Source of the DNA: Ancylobacter lacus
GTDB taxonomy: Bacteria; Pseudomonadota; Alphaproteobacteria; Rhizobiales; Xanthobacteraceae
Length of the DNA: 64,000 nucleotides
NCBI RefSeq assembly: GCF_018390635.1
Contig: NZ_JAHBGE010000008.1
Coordinates: forward strand, 1-64,000
Direction of reading: 5' to 3'
In this document: positions 40,841-53,153 of the stretch, piece after piece
Layout of the letters: the number at the start of each line of letters is the position of its first letter
Numbering within the stretch: the first letter of the stretch is position 1
Position numbers and translations under genes: made by a program
The notes under the pieces: model-generated
Told to the model about the DNA's origin: nothing
The model's database searches: none
What the model saw: the letters and a program-made list of their open reading frames with translations, nothing else

Positions 40841-41329
40841 ATGAACCTGCTGATTCGCGCCGTCTTCGCCATCGGCGCCTGCGCGCTGGTGCTGGTGGCC
40901 GGCGCCCTCCTGCTCTCCGCGCCGTTCCAGGTGCTGGGCGCCGCGCTCTCGGGCGAGGTGCCGGCGCGCGAGGAGCTGCTGTCGATCGTCGGCTACCTCA
41001 TCGTCGCCATGGCGCTGATCGACGTCGCCAAATATTTCTTCGAGGAGGAGGTGCCGGCGGGGCGGGACAAGCGCACCCCGGCCGATGCCCGGCGCGGGCT
41101 CACCAAATTCCTCACCACCATGATCATCGCCATCTTCCTCGAAGGGCTGGTGCTCACCTTCGAGACCGCGCGCAGCGACATGACGAAGCTGCTCTACCCC
41201 GCCCTGCTGGTGGGCGCGGGCTGCCTGGCGCTCCTTACGCTCGGCCTGTTCCAGCGACTCAGCACGCTGGCGGAACGCGAGGTAGGCCCGGCGGAGGCGG
41301 CCGAAGCCCGGCGCGACCCGGCGGGCTGA
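40841..41329 (+). CDS. Four-helix inner-membrane protein of unknown function
   Basis: The 162-residue product has transmembrane segments at about 5-27, 45-63, 88-106 and 118-138. A charged loop FEEEVPAGRDKRTPADARR separates the second and third. It ends in a polar tail. I do not recognise a named family, although the layout matches a conserved hypothetical membrane protein of Hyphomicrobiales. It starts 215 bases after the amidotransferase and is probably a separate unit. Confidence 0.65.
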   Translation: MNLLIRAVFAIGACALVLVAGALLLSAPFQVLGAALSGEVPAREELLSIVGYLIVAMALIDVAKYFFEEEVPAGRDKRTPADARRGLTKFLTTMIIAIFLEGLVLTFETARSDMTKLLYPALLVGAGCLALLTLGLFQRLSTLAEREVGPAEAAEARRDPAG

Positions 41330-41661
41330 GAGCTGCGAAGCAGACGGCTCATATGCACGGCCACCGGCGGCGTGTCGCGGTCGGCTCGGACGGCGCCGGA
41401 ATCGTCGCCGGAGGAACGAGGCGGCCTTCCCCTTTCGCCGAGGTTTTCATCACGCCGGAACGCGCCGGCCGGCCCAGTGCGACGCGACGACCCCAACCAG
41501 CGGCCGGGGCCGGTCGCACGCCCGGGCGGGTCGGCCGCCCGCGCGTGGAGCGAGCGGGGTTCGCCACCCCTCTCGCCTGTCCCCCGATGCCGGCGACGAC
41601 ATCCCACGAAGCCCGGCAGCGCGGCGCGGCAGCGTCTGGAAAACGCCCCAGCCCGCCGCGT
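41330..41661. other. 332-base gap, nothing recognised
   Basis: The gap lies between two convergent genes. I see no coding sequence with start signals, no clear terminator with a T-run and no repeat. Long open frames here are GC artefacts. Confidence 0.5.
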
Positions 41662-43341
41662 TCAGCCCGCGCGCAGGTTCTGCACGAACTCGGCGACTTC
41701 GCGCTGCAGGTCGCTGGCGCGCGAGGACAGCGACGTCGACAGCGAGGAGAGCTGCGTCGATGCCGCGCCCGTCAGCTCCGCCGAGCGACCAACGCCGGCC
41801 ATGTTGTCGTTCACCGCGCCGGTACCGCTGGCTGCCATATGCGTGTTGCTGGCGATTTCGCGCGTGGTGGCGGCCTGCTCTTCCACGGCGGAGGCGATGG
41901 CCGTGGTGACGTCGCGGATCCGGGTGATGATGCCGACGATCTTCTCGATCGAGCCGACGGTGCGGCCGGTCGACTGCTGGATGCCCTGCACCTTGGCGCT
42001 GATGTCCTGGGTCGCGCGGGCGGTCTGCTCGGCGAGCTGCTTCACCTCCTGCGCCACCACCGCGAAGCCGCGGCCTGCCTCACCCGCCCGCGCCGCCTCG
42101 ATGGTGGCGTTGAGCGCGAGCAGGTTGGTCTGGCCGGCGATGTCGGTGATCAGGTTGATCACCTCGCCGATCTTGCTGGCGGCTTCGGAAAGCTCGCGGA
42201 TTTCGCCGGCGGCGCGGGTGACCTCTTCCGAGCCCGAGGCGGCGAAGGCGGCGGCCTGTGTGACCTGGGAGCCGATCTCGTTGATGGACGAGCTCATCTC
42301 CTCGGTGGCGCTGGCGACCGTTTGCACATTGGTGGAGGCTTCCGCCGCCGCATTGGTGACGGCCATTGCCTGGCGCGAGGTCTCCTCGGCTGTATCCGAC
42401 AGGTTGCGTGCCGCCGCTGACACCTCGTTCGAGGAGGAGGCGACATGGTTCACGATGTTTTCCATATTGGTGACGAAGGATTGCGCCAGCCGGTCGCGCC
42501 GGGCCATCGCCGCGCGCTCGGCCTCGGCGCGGGCGGTCGCCTCGCGGCGGGCGGCATCGGCTTCGGCAAGGCTATCGCGGAAGGTGAGCAGCGCGTTGCT
42601 GATGGCGCCGATCTCATCCTTGCGCTCGGTGTAATCGACGACCGTGGCGAAGTCGCCGCGGCGGATTCGATCCATGCCGGTCACCGTCGCACGGATCGGC
42701 AAGGCGATCAGCTTGTTGAGGACGAGGGCCGCACCGGCGCCGATGATGATGATGATCAGCACCGAGAATCCGACGGCGACTATGATCATGCGCTCGGCCG
42801 CGCGCATGTCGTCCTCGCGGACGGTAAGCAGGGACGCTTCGGCTTGGTTCAGTTCGGCGACAAGGCTACGGATCTTGTCGAAATAGGCCTTGCCCTTGCC
42901 GGCATATTCCACCTCACGGGCGGCCTCGGTGGACCCCGCCTTCATGAGATTGATGGCATAGGAGGAAACATCGCGCTGCCAGGCCTCGACGTGCTCCCGG
43001 ACAGCATCGAGCCGCTTCTGCTGGATGGCATTGTCGCTGGTGAGCGACTTGGCGTCCTTCCAGTTGGCGGCAAAGGCGCTCTCGCCATTCCGGAGCGGCT
43101 CCAGATTTTCGTCCTTGCCGGTGATCAGATAGCCGCGGAGACCGGTTTCCTGGTCCACCATTGCGGCCATCATCCTGTCGACACGGTCCAACACCTCATA
43201 GGTGTGGACGGTCCAGCCGACATTCTGACTAACGGTCGACTGCGCTGTCAGGATGACCCCGCCGGTTGCAAGGCTGGCAATGAGGACAAGGCCGAATGCC
43301 AGCATGATCTTGGTGCGGATCGCGAGATTCTTCACGTTCAT
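41662..43341 (-). CDS. Methyl-accepting chemotaxis protein with CHASE3-like sensor
   Basis: This transmembrane chemoreceptor has 559 residues. A first helix at about 12-32 is followed by a four-helix periplasmic domain of CHASE3 type ([20 protein letters not shown] lies in it). A second helix lies at about 186-208, followed by HAMP and a long signalling domain. The invariant hairpin [20 protein letters not shown] and [18 protein letters not shown] are present. The stop gives a C-terminus without a CheR-docking pentapeptide. No che genes are near, so it feeds a system elsewhere. The ATG at 43341 has no strong ribosome site. Confidence 0.93.
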   Translation of the reverse strand: MNVKNLAIRTKIMLAFGLVLIASLATGGVILTAQSTVSQNVGWTVHTYEVLDRVDRMMAAMVDQETGLRGYLITGKDENLEPLRNGESAFAANWKDAKSLTSDNAIQQKRLDAVREHVEAWQRDVSSYAINLMKAGSTEAAREVEYAGKGKAYFDKIRSLVAELNQAEASLLTVREDDMRAAERMIIVAVGFSVLIIIIIGAGAALVLNKLIALPIRATVTGMDRIRRGDFATVVDYTERKDEIGAISNALLTFRDSLAEADAARREATARAEAERAAMARRDRLAQSFVTNMENIVNHVASSSNEVSAAARNLSDTAEETSRQAMAVTNAAAEASTNVQTVASATEEMSSSINEIGSQVTQAAAFAASGSEEVTRAAGEIRELSEAASKIGEVINLITDIAGQTNLLALNATIEAARAGEAGRGFAVVAQEVKQLAEQTARATQDISAKVQGIQQSTGRTVGSIEKIVGIITRIRDVTTAIASAVEEQAATTREIASNTHMAASGTGAVNDNMAGVGRSAELTGAASTQLSSLSTSLSSRASDLQREVAEFVQNLRAG

Positions 43342-43866
43342 AAGGGGCCACCGAGAAGGAAATGTTGCCGAGAGCCTGAAGCAACAGGCGTTTTGTATCT
43401 TCGGCTGGCGCTCCAAAGCGGGTGCCGCTTCGGCTTGCCGGACGACGATGCCGGGAGTGTCGAACCGGAAATTCAAACGATGGTAAGCTTGCTTCAGGCT
43501 GAGGGCCGGCTGAGCTTCAGCCGGCCGAGGAGGCGCCGCCGTTCCGCTCCGCGTGCCACACCGCATGTCGATGGCAAGCGGCTCGAACGCCTCGATACCC
43601 GATAGCTCGGCACTGCGGGCAGCCGTGATCGCGCGTGTCGCCGCCGTCACCGCCGCCCTCGATCACGCTCGGGTCGCTCTCGCATGGGCCCGTTTGAAGG
43701 AGGCCAGGCGCCCTTGGGGGGATCGGCGAGTGTGGCGGAGAACCGGCGAAGCGGCGGGCGTTCACGTCGACATTCGCCGGCGTTCGCTGAAATCCGCGTC
43801 AGATGTGGGGGTAATGTCGGGGTGAATCGCGAAACAGCGAAGTCACGAGAAATTCAGGCAGAAGGC
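43342..43866. other. 525-base gap between chemoreceptor gene and tRNA-Ala
   Basis: It should contain the chemoreceptor promoter near 43400-43500, where the DNA is AT-richer. A perfect ten-base stem at 43504-43526 is the only clear structure. Short open frames at 43553-43825 have no ribosome site and no recognisable product. Confidence 0.45.
43504..43526. other. Perfect hairpin upstream of the chemoreceptor gene
   Basis: GGCCGGCTGA and TCAGCCGGCC pair perfectly around a three-base loop. It lies 160 bases upstream of the chemoreceptor start, with no T-run on either side. It could be a regulator site or a leftover repeat. Confidence 0.45.
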
Positions 43867-43942
43867 TGGTGGAGCCGAGGGGATTTGAACCCCTGACCTC
43901 TGCAGTGCGATTGCAGCGCTCTCCCAACTGAGCTACGGCCCC
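43867..43942 (-). tRNA. tRNA-Ala (anticodon CGC)
   Basis: The minus strand folds into a full cloverleaf with acceptor stem GGGGCCG/CGGCUCC, D-arm GCUC...GAGC, anticodon stem CUGCA/UGCAG with loop AUCGCAC (anticodon CGC, reading GCG) and T-arm AGGGG UUCGAAU CCCCU. The G3-U70 pair that defines alanine tRNA is present. The 3' CCA is encoded at 43869-43867. The length is 76 bases. Confidence 0.95.
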
Positions 43943-44187
43943 AGCCTCAGGCCGCGCCTTGTACGTTTGGCGCCACGGCGCTGTCAAGCGGGTCGGCGCG
44001 CCGTCAACCGAAGCTTCGCATCGGCGGCCGCCCCGCGGCCCGCAAAGGCGTGAAGAACACGCTGCCGCAGGGGGTTGCCGCGATCCCGCCGGCCCATTAA
44101 GCATCGTGCCAGCGGCGCCGCCGGCGGCTCCGTTCCCTTCCGCACGGCGCACGGCCCTTCCGCCACGGCCCCCGATCGAGGATCGCG

Positions 44188-44466
44188 ATGAATTCGCTTC
44201 TCTGGCTGATCGATACGCTGATTTCGCTCTATGTCTGGATCCTGATCGCCTCCGCCGTCCTGTCGTGGCTGGTGGCGTTCAATGTGGTCAACCCGCACAA
44301 CCCCTTCGTCCGCAATGTCGGCGAGTTCCTGTGGCGGGTCACCGAGCCGGTGCTGGGGCCGATCCGCCGGCTGCTGCCCAATCTCGGCGGCATCGACATC
44401 TCGCCGGTGATCCTGATCATCGGGCTCTATTTCATCCGCAACCTGCTGTTCGAGTTCCTGGTCTGA
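44188..44466 (+). CDS. YggT-family inner-membrane protein
   Basis: The 92-residue protein has two hydrophobic spans at about 5-30 and 72-90, with the conserved loop NVVNPHNPFVRNVGEFLWRV between them and EPVLGPIRRLLP. YggT proteins are linked to osmotic tolerance and cell-division membrane domains, but the mechanism is not settled. GAGGATCGCG precedes the ATG. It is followed 16 bases later by the DUF167 gene, as in many bacteria. Confidence 0.9.
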   Translation: MNSLLWLIDTLISLYVWILIASAVLSWLVAFNVVNPHNPFVRNVGEFLWRVTEPVLGPIRRLLPNLGGIDISPVILIIGLYFIRNLLFEFLV

Positions 44467-44482
44467 GCGGCGGGGCGCCGGG

Positions 44483-44830
44483 ATGAACGCGCCGCCGGAC
44501 GCGCCGCCGGACACATCGCCGCCCTGGACCCTGCGGCCCGACGGGGTGCGGCTGACGGTGCGCGCCACCCCGCGCGGCGGGCGCGACGCCATCGACGGCG
44601 TGGCGCAGCTCGCGGACGGGCGCAGCGTGGTCAAGGCGCGGGTGGCGGTGGCGGCAGAGGACGGCAAGGCCAATGCCGCGCTCGGGCGACTGGTGGCCGA
44701 GGCCGCCGGTGTCGCGCCTTCCGCGGTGAGCCTTGCCCAGGGCGCGACGGCGCGGCTGAAGACCTTCCACATCGCCGGTGAGCCCGCAGCGCTGGCGGCG
44801 CGGCTCGGCGCCCGTCTCGGCCTCGGCTGA
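44483..44830 (+). CDS. DUF167 (YggU) family protein
   Basis: The 115-residue protein has the DUF167 core: VRLTVRATPRGGRDAIDGV at about 22-40, then VKARVAVAAEDGKANAALGR and ARLKTFHIAG. The function is not known. It is fused to nothing and follows yggT, forming the common yggT-yggU pair. A proline-rich N-terminal extension of about 17 residues is unusual for the family. Confidence 0.88.
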   Translation: MNAPPDAPPDTSPPWTLRPDGVRLTVRATPRGGRDAIDGVAQLADGRSVVKARVAVAAEDGKANAALGRLVAEAAGVAPSAVSLAQGATARLKTFHIAGEPAALAARLGARLGLG

Positions 44831-44881
44831 GGCCGCACACCGGCCGCGCCGGATTCGGCCCTCCCGGCCCTGCGCAGGCCC

Positions 44882-45391
44882 TCAGGCGTGCCAGCCGAAG
44901 GCGATCTTCTCCAGCGTCTTGCCGCCGAAGGTTTCCGAGGAGCGGGCGACGGGGCGGCCGCCCAGCGCCCGGTAGAACCCGACCGCCGGCTCGTTATCGG
45001 CCAGCGCCCACACCGCGATCCCCTCGAAGCCGGCGCCGGAGAGTTCCTTACGGGCATCGCGGAACAGCCGGCGGCCGAAGCCGAGGCCCTGATATTCCGG
45101 CTTGAGGTAGATCTCGTAGATCTCGCCCTCGAAAGGCAGGCTGCGGGCGCGGTTGCGGCCGAAATTGGCGTAGCCAGCCAGCGCGTCGCCGAAGGTGAGC
45201 ACCAGCACCCGGGAGCCGCGGTTGAGCGCGGACTGCCACCACGCCGGGCCGCGGCGGTGGATCATCTTTTCGAGGTCCGCGCCGGGGATCACCCCCCGAT
45301 ACGCCGCGCGCCACGCGGCATCGTGGATCTCTGCGAGTTCCGCTGCGTCGGCCGGCTGGGCCCGGCGGGTTTCGATCAGGAGCGTGCTCAT
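44882..45391 (-). CDS. GNAT-family N-acetyltransferase
   Basis: The 169-residue enzyme has the acetyl-CoA-binding motif A YLKPEYQGLGFGRRLFRDA at about residues 95-112, followed by WALADNEPAVGFYRALGG. The start (MSTLLIETRRAQPADAAEL) fits a short GNAT. The substrate is unknown. It lies downstream of typA on the same strand but is separated from it by a strong terminator, so it probably has its own promoter. Confidence 0.88.
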   Translation of the reverse strand: MSTLLIETRRAQPADAAELAEIHDAAWRAAYRGVIPGADLEKMIHRRGPAWWQSALNRGSRVLVLTFGDALAGYANFGRNRARSLPFEGEIYEIYLKPEYQGLGFGRRLFRDARKELSGAGFEGIAVWALADNEPAVGFYRALGGRPVARSSETFGGKTLEKIAFGWHA

Positions 45392-45486
45392 GACTGAATG
45401 GGAGCAAATGCGCCGCCCGCGATCAAGAGGGCAGTTTGCGCTATCCGCCGTGATGGCCTGGACGTGACCGCGCGGACACGACAATG

Positions 45487-45521
45487 AAAGCCCCGGCGGG
45501 CAGGCGCCGCGCCGGGGCTTT
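45487..45521. terminator. Intrinsic terminator after typA
   Basis: AAAGCCCCGGCG and CGCCGGGGCTTT form a perfect 12-base stem with an 11-base loop. On the minus strand it lies about 50 bases after the typA stop and ends in TTT and further T-rich bases. It is symmetrical and could act both ways. Confidence 0.85.
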
Positions 45522-45570
45522 CGCAGAGGAAGGACGGAGCGGGCCCTTGCCGGGCCGCGCGGGCCGGGGG

Positions 45571-47397
<1,827 letters not shown>

Positions 47398-47408
47398 AGA
47401 TGAACACC

Positions 47409-47439
47409 AAAAAGCGGGTCCGAGGGGGTTCGGACCCGC
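47409..47439 (-). terminator. Terminator-like hairpin in the typA leader
   Basis: On the minus strand GCGGGTCCGA pairs with TCGGACCCGC around a six-base loop and is followed by TTTTT. The T-run ends only about a dozen bases before the typA ATG, and the structure fills most of the predicted leader. It may be an attenuator or translational control element, or the terminator of the gene upstream. Confidence 0.75.
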
Positions 47440-47455
47440 GTGAATTTCGCGGCGC

Positions 47456-47483
47456 AATATACCCGCAAACGTCGGAAGATCAA
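47456..47483 (-). promoter_or_regulatory. Predicted typA promoter
   Basis: On the minus strand TTGATC (47483-47478) and TATATT (47461-47456) are separated by 16 bases, close to the sigma-70 consensus. Transcription would begin near 47448 and pass straight into the hairpin at 47439-47409. Confidence 0.55.
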
Positions 47484-47532
47484 CGCATCAGGCGGGGCGG
47501 CGCCGGGCGCGGGCGCCGGAGGTATCCCGCGG

Positions 47533-47763
47533 TCACGCCCGGCGGAGCTGCCACAGCGCGAGGATGCCGGGATATTTGATCACCTCGCCGTCGCCGGTGC
47601 GCAGCCAGGCGACCTCGCGGTGGGAGGGCGACTGGGTCATGGCGAAGGCGACGGCGTCGTCGACGCTGTCGAATTCGTAGCTGTCCGGCCACTGGTCGGG
47701 CGCGTCCACGCTGTGGGAGGCCGGCCAGTACTGCAGCCGGACCGGCGTCTGCTGGTTCATCAT
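47533..47763 (-). CDS. Small conserved-looking hypothetical protein
   Basis: This 76-residue cytoplasmic protein has aromatic-rich segments (LQYWPASHSVDAPDQW, EVAWLRTGDGEVIKYP). A strong ribosome site AGGAGG lies before ATGATG at 47763/47760. No domain is recognised. It lies 110 bases after the M50 protease gene on the same strand and may be co-transcribed with it. The ribosome site and normal composition make a real gene likely. Confidence 0.7.
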   Translation of the reverse strand: MMNQQTPVRLQYWPASHSVDAPDQWPDSYEFDSVDDAVAFAMTQSPSHREVAWLRTGDGEVIKYPGILALWQLRRA

Positions 47764-47873
47764 GGTGTCCTCCTCGGCTCGGGGAGGCGAGGCTGCGCGG
47801 CGGGCGCAGCCCGGCCCCTGCCGGGGATCAATGCCCGCCGGCGGCGCCGGTTCCGGCCGCGCGTGCCGGCCCG

Positions 47874-48989
47874 TCAGGCGCCGGGCTTGCGGCCCCACGG
47901 GCCGAAGCGGCCTTCCGGCCGGGCGGTGCGCAGCATCATCATCTCGCCGATGTTCTCCGGCGACAGCAGCCCGACGAGGCGCCCCTCGGCGTCCAGCGCC
48001 CCCACCACCGGGGCGCGGCTGCGGGTGAGCAGGGCCAGCGCCGCCTCCAGCGGGCTGCGCAGCGAGACGGTGGGAATGTCGCCCTGCATCGCCTCCAGCA
48101 CCGGGGCGTCCGGCCCGCCGGCCTGCAGCGCGCGGATCATGGCGTCGCGGGTCAGCACCCCGCGCAGATGGCCGGCGCCGTCGACGATGGGGAATTCCTT
48201 CTGCGTGGTGCGGATCAGCGCCTCGGCGGCGTCGCCGACGCTGGCGGTGGGCCCCAGCGTCTCGAAATGGGTGATCATCGCGTCCTGCACCAGCATGCCG
48301 CGCGCCACCTGCCGCATCTGGACATGGCCGGCCTCGCCCGAGGCGGCGAGGAACACGAACACCGCGATGATGATCAGCATGGGATTGCCGAAGATGCCGA
48401 GCAGCCCGAGGCCGACCGCCAGCGTCTGGCCGATCGAGGCGGCGGTCTGGGTGGCCTGGGCGTGGCCCATCCGCATCGCCAGCAGCGCCCGCAGCACCCG
48501 CCCGCCATCCATCGGGAAGGCGGGGATGAGGTTGAACACCACGAGGAAGATGTTCGCCCCGGCGAGCTTGGCCAGCATGCCGACCTGCGGGTTCTCGATG
48601 TCCTGCAGGTGCTCCACCCCGGTGGTGCCGCCGAGCAGCAGGATCAGCACCAGCGCGATGACCACGTTCACCGCCGGCCCGGCGAGCGCCACCACCAGCT
48701 CCTCCGACGGCTTTTCCGGGATGCGTTCGAGATTGGCGATGCCGCCGAACGGCCACAGCACCACCTCGGGCGTCTTCACCCCATAGCGCCGGGCCGCGAA
48801 GATGTGGCCGAACTCGTGCAGCAGCACGCACAGGAACAGCAGCGCCACGAAGGCGACCCCCTCCCACGCCGCGCTGGCGCCGCCGCGCTGGTAATAGGCG
48901 GCCCAGATCCACACCAGGAACAGCAGGAAGGTGACGTGGATGCGGACCGCCGTTCCATAGACATATCCGATGGTGAGCGACCAGGGCAT
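47874..48989 (-). CDS. Site-2 protease-type M50 metalloprotease with two CBS domains
   Basis: The 371-residue protein is a membrane-embedded zinc protease. The HEFGH motif is in LLFLCVLLHEFGHIFAARRYG near residues 54-75 (HExxH). The second zinc site FNLIPAFPMDGGRVLRALL lies near 150-168. About five to six transmembrane helices precede two CBS domains in the C-terminal 150 residues (for example HFETLGPTASVGDAAEALI). CBS domains usually bind adenosyl ligands and could gate activity. AAGGAG precedes the ATG at 48989. It is divergent from the PNPOx-like gene. The substrate is unknown. Confidence 0.92.
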   Translation of the reverse strand: MPWSLTIGYVYGTAVRIHVTFLLFLVWIWAAYYQRGGASAAWEGVAFVALLFLCVLLHEFGHIFAARRYGVKTPEVVLWPFGGIANLERIPEKPSEELVVALAGPAVNVVIALVLILLLGGTTGVEHLQDIENPQVGMLAKLAGANIFLVVFNLIPAFPMDGGRVLRALLAMRMGHAQATQTAASIGQTLAVGLGLLGIFGNPMLIIIAVFVFLAASGEAGHVQMRQVARGMLVQDAMITHFETLGPTASVGDAAEALIRTTQKEFPIVDGAGHLRGVLTRDAMIRALQAGGPDAPVLEAMQGDIPTVSLRSPLEAALALLTRSRAPVVGALDAEGRLVGLLSPENIGEMMMLRTARPEGRFGPWGRKPGA

Positions 48990-49124
48990 GGGATTCTCCT
49001 TGCGTAAGCGCCGGCAGCATAGCCGCACCGTCGCGGCAGGACAGCCGATTCGGTCCTCCGCGCCGCGGCGGGGGAACCCGCCCCGGGCCGCCGTGTTGCT
49101 GCTGTGAACCCACAGGAGGCCTTC

Positions 49125-49622
49125 ATGGACGACAAGAACACCGCCGAGGCGATCGACCAGGTGTGGCAGATGATGGAAAGCATCCGCACCTGCATGCTGG
49201 TGACCAAGCAGGGCGAGACCCTGCGTGGCCGGCCGATGCACGCCTTCCCCGCCCGGGAGGAGGGCTGCATCTGGTTCCTCACCGACCGCCGGGGCCATGC
49301 CGACGACGAGCTGAGCCGCGACCCGCAGGGCGCGCTGACCTTCGCCAACGGGGCGAAGAACGACTTTCTCTCCGTCTCCGGCGAGTGCGAGGTGCTGGAC
49401 GACCGCGCCAAGGTCGGGGAGCTGTGGAACGACGCGGCGCGGGCCTACTGGCCGCAGGGCAAGGACGACCCCAACATCCGCGTGCTGCGCTTCCTCCCCG
49501 CGGAGGCCGAATACTGGGACGGCACCGCCAGCTCGATCCTGATCACGCTGAAGATGGTCGCGGCGCGGATCAAGGGCGAGCGGGCCAACCTCGGCGACAA
49601 CCGGAAGGTGCCGCTCGACTGA
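49125..49622 (+). CDS. General-stress-26-like PNPOx-fold protein
   Basis: This 165-residue protein belongs to the pyridoxamine 5'-phosphate oxidase-like split-barrel family, near general stress protein 26. The segments IRTCMLVTKQGETLRGRPMH, IWFLTDRRGHADDEL and FLSVSGECEVLDD match. Such proteins usually bind flavin; no catalytic assignment is safe. CAGGAGG precedes the ATG. It is divergent from the M50 protease. Confidence 0.87.
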   Translation: MDDKNTAEAIDQVWQMMESIRTCMLVTKQGETLRGRPMHAFPAREEGCIWFLTDRRGHADDELSRDPQGALTFANGAKNDFLSVSGECEVLDDRAKVGELWNDAARAYWPQGKDDPNIRVLRFLPAEAEYWDGTASSILITLKMVAARIKGERANLGDNRKVPLD

Positions 49623-49690
49623 TGGACATGTTGGGGTGAGGGTCCGCCGGCGGCGCCAGCGGCATCTGCCGTCGCGGCCGGCCCGCCGCT

Positions 49691-49743
49691 GTGCCGCCCC
49701 GGCGGCTTTCGTCGGTCTGTGCCGCCCCGGCGGCTTTCGTCGG
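49691..49743. repeat. Two-copy tandem repeat, 28-base period
   Basis: A 25-base identical unit (beginning GTGCCGCCCCGGCGGCTTTC) starts at 49691 and again at 49719. It lies in the gap between the PNPOx-like gene and argG. Confidence 0.9.
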
Positions 49744-49805
49744 CAGGCTCGACCGCGCCGTACCGCCGGGGGGACGCCGCCTGCGGGAGCGGCCAGAACC
49801 GCAAG

Positions 49806-49838
49806 AGCCGGCGGCCGCTTGGGGCCGCCGCCGGCCTG
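49806..49838 (-). terminator. GC-rich hairpin after argG
   Basis: GCCGGCGGCC can pair with GGCCGCCGCCGGC around a short loop with one bulge. It lies 20-50 bases after the argG stop. No T-run is present. Confidence 0.4.
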
Positions 49839-49856
49839 GCCGGGTGCAGGGCTGTC

Positions 49857-51086
<1,230 letters not shown>

Positions 51087-51184
51087 GTCGAATTCCGCGC
51101 TGAGAAGGCATTCATGCCCTGCCGAAGGGCGCGCGGACTATAGGCGCGCCGGCGGGTGGCGCAAGAGCCGGCACGAATGCCGGC

Positions 51185-51844
51185 TCAGGAGGAGCCGGGC
51201 TGGCGCGGCGTGGCGGGGACGGAGCGCAGCCCCATCGGCACCGGGGAGTCCGGCGGCAGGATTTCGGCCTCCACCACCCGGCTCTGGCCGGGGAAGGGCG
51301 CGCCGGCGCCGCCCGGGCCGCCGGGACCGCCCGGGCCGGTGAGGAACCTGGCCGGGATGACCGGCGCCGGCGCCGGCTTCGGCCGCCGCGGCATCCGCCC
51401 GCCATCGATCGGCTTCCAGAAGCCGGAGGTCCAGCCGGCGATGATCCAGTAGACCACCCCGCCGCACAGGCCGGCGGCGAGCGGGTAGAAATCGGCGCCA
51501 TCGACCGGCATCGACCCGAACGGCGTCAGCATCTGCCCGGCGATCCAGCCGGCGAGGCCCACATTCAGCGTGTGGTACAGCAGCGAGCGGACCGCGAAGA
51601 CCTCCGCGAACAGCATGCCGACGCTCGCCAGCCCCCAGGCGGTCAGCGCCAGCCCGGACAGCGCGGTCATCACCTTGATGACGGCGTCGACGATGCCGGG
51701 CAGGTCCAGCGTCATCAGCCGGGGCAGCGCGTGGCTCAGGTCGAACAGGCCCATCGTCATCACCACCAGCATGGCGAGCATGCCGGCGAGGTAGCCCAAC
51801 GGCACGACCAGGACACGCAGCAGCAGGCGGAGCAGCCGATCCAT
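51185..51844 (-). CDS. Membrane protein with glycine/proline-rich tail
   Basis: The 219-residue protein has about four hydrophobic spans in residues 5-145. A tail of low complexity follows (RRPKPAPAPVIPARFL, then GPGGPGGPGGAGAP), which should be disordered. I do not recognise a named family. It starts ten bases after the rlmN stop on the same strand, so the two may be co-transcribed. The glycine-proline tail is collagen-like in composition only. Confidence 0.65.
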   Translation of the reverse strand: MDRLLRLLLRVLVVPLGYLAGMLAMLVVMTMGLFDLSHALPRLMTLDLPGIVDAVIKVMTALSGLALTAWGLASVGMLFAEVFAVRSLLYHTLNVGLAGWIAGQMLTPFGSMPVDGADFYPLAAGLCGGVVYWIIAGWTSGFWKPIDGGRMPRRPKPAPAPVIPARFLTGPGGPGGPGGAGAPFPGQSRVVEAEILPPDSPVPMGLRSVPATPRQPGSS

Positions 51845-51854
51845 TTCCGGCGCC

Positions 51855-53081
51855 CTATTCCGCGGCCGCCATGGCCCGCAGGGCGAGCCTTTCGCGCGCG
51901 GAGAGACGTTCGGTCTCGCTCTTGAGCTGGCCGCAGGCGGCGAGGATGTCGCGCCCGCGCGGGGTGCGCACGGGGCTCGAATAGCCGGCGCGGAAGACGA
52001 TGTCGGAAAACTGCTCGATGGTCTCCCAGTCCGAGCACTCGTAGCGGGTGCCGGGCCAGGGGTTGAACGGGATGAGGTTGATCTTGGCCGGGATGCCGGC
52101 CAGCAGCCGCACCAGCGCCCGCGCATCGGCCGGGCTGTCGTTCACGCCCTTCAGCATCACATATTCGAAGGTGATGCGCTTGGCGTTCGACACCGGGGGG
52201 TAGGTGCGGCAGGCCTCGAGAAGCTGCTTCAGCGGGTACTTCTTGTTGATCGGCACCAGCTCGTCGCGCAGCTCGTCGCGCACGGCATGGAGCGAGATCG
52301 CCAGCATCGGCCCGACCTCGCGGCCCAGCCGCTCGATTTCCGGCACCACGCCGGAGGTCGAGACCGTGATGCGGCGCTTGCCGATGCCGAGGCCCTCGCC
52401 ATCCGCCAGGATCTCGATCGATTCGGCGACGGAATCATAGGCGTAGAGCGGTTCGCCCATGCCCATGAAGACGATGTTGGTGAGAAGCCGGTCGCCTTCG
52501 GTGGGCAGGCCGGGGCCGGTGGCGCGGGTGGCGCCGGGGTAGTCGCCGAGCCGGTCGCGCGCGACCATCACCTGCGCCACGATCTCGGCGGCGGTCAGGT
52601 TGCGCACCAGGCGCTGGGTGCCGGTGTGGCAGAACGAGCAGTTCAGCGTGCAGCCGACCTGGCTGGAAACGCAGAGCGTGCCGCGGTCGCTCTCCGGGAT
52701 GTAGACCATCTCGACGTCGTGGGGCCGGTCGCCGGCGATCTCCGGCGGCAGCCGCAGCAGCCATTTGCGGGTGCCGTCGGCGGAGACCTGCTCGACCACC
52801 ACCTCGGGCCGGGCCAGCGTGAAGCGCTCGGCGAGCCGGGCGCGCAGGCCCTTGCCGACATTGGTCATCTCGTCGAAGGAGGTGACGCCGCGCAGGTAGA
52901 TCCAGTGCCAGAGCTGCGCCGCCCGCATGCGCTGCTCGCGTTCGGGCAGGCCGAGCTCCGCCAGCGCCGCCAGAAGGCGGGCACGGCTGAGGCCGGCGAG
53001 CGAGGGCAGCCCTGCACGCGGCGGCGAGGTGGTTGCGTCGGCCGGCGCGGTGCGCGGCGCGGTGTCGATCACGGTCATCAT
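51855..53081 (-). CDS. rlmN: 23S rRNA and tRNA (adenine-C2) methyltransferase RlmN
   Basis: RlmN is a radical SAM enzyme that methylates C2 of A2503 in 23S rRNA and A37 of some tRNAs. The cluster-binding motif is CTLNCSFC in [15 protein letters not shown]. The catalytic cysteine near the C-terminus is in [13 protein letters not shown], and the family segment [12 protein letters not shown] is present. The 408-residue length is usual. Two adjacent ATGs at 53081/53078 are possible starts. It lies upstream of the membrane protein at 51185. Confidence 0.95.
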   Translation of the reverse strand: MMTVIDTAPRTAPADATTSPPRAGLPSLAGLSRARLLAALAELGLPEREQRMRAAQLWHWIYLRGVTSFDEMTNVGKGLRARLAERFTLARPEVVVEQVSADGTRKWLLRLPPEIAGDRPHDVEMVYIPESDRGTLCVSSQVGCTLNCSFCHTGTQRLVRNLTAAEIVAQVMVARDRLGDYPGATRATGPGLPTEGDRLLTNIVFMGMGEPLYAYDSVAESIEILADGEGLGIGKRRITVSTSGVVPEIERLGREVGPMLAISLHAVRDELRDELVPINKKYPLKQLLEACRTYPPVSNAKRITFEYVMLKGVNDSPADARALVRLLAGIPAKINLIPFNPWPGTRYECSDWETIEQFSDIVFRAGYSSPVRTPRGRDILAACGQLKSETERLSARERLALRAMAAAE

Positions 53082-53153
53082 CGGTCTGTGAAAGTTGCTT
53101 GCGCGGGTTTTAGCACGAATGCTGCGCCATGGCGAATGGCCCGCGCCGCAGGC

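Noticed and set aside
41353-42634. Long plus-strand frames across the chemoreceptor gene
   Set aside because: They are antisense to a clear chemoreceptor and have low-complexity, arginine/alanine-rich products typical of shadow frames.
43504-43526. Perfect hairpin as a terminator
   Set aside because: It has no T-run and lies upstream, not downstream, of the chemoreceptor gene.
43553-43825. A 90-codon open frame before tRNA-Ala
   Set aside because: It has no ribosome site and no domain, and lies in GC-rich DNA where open frames are common by chance.
49691-49743. Repeat considered as a CRISPR unit
   Set aside because: There are only two copies, with a three-base spacing and no cas gene; it is a simple tandem duplication.
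51185-51844. Glycine-proline tail as a collagen repeat
   Set aside because: The repeat is only a few G-P-G units within a short disordered tail of a membrane protein, not a triple-helix domain.
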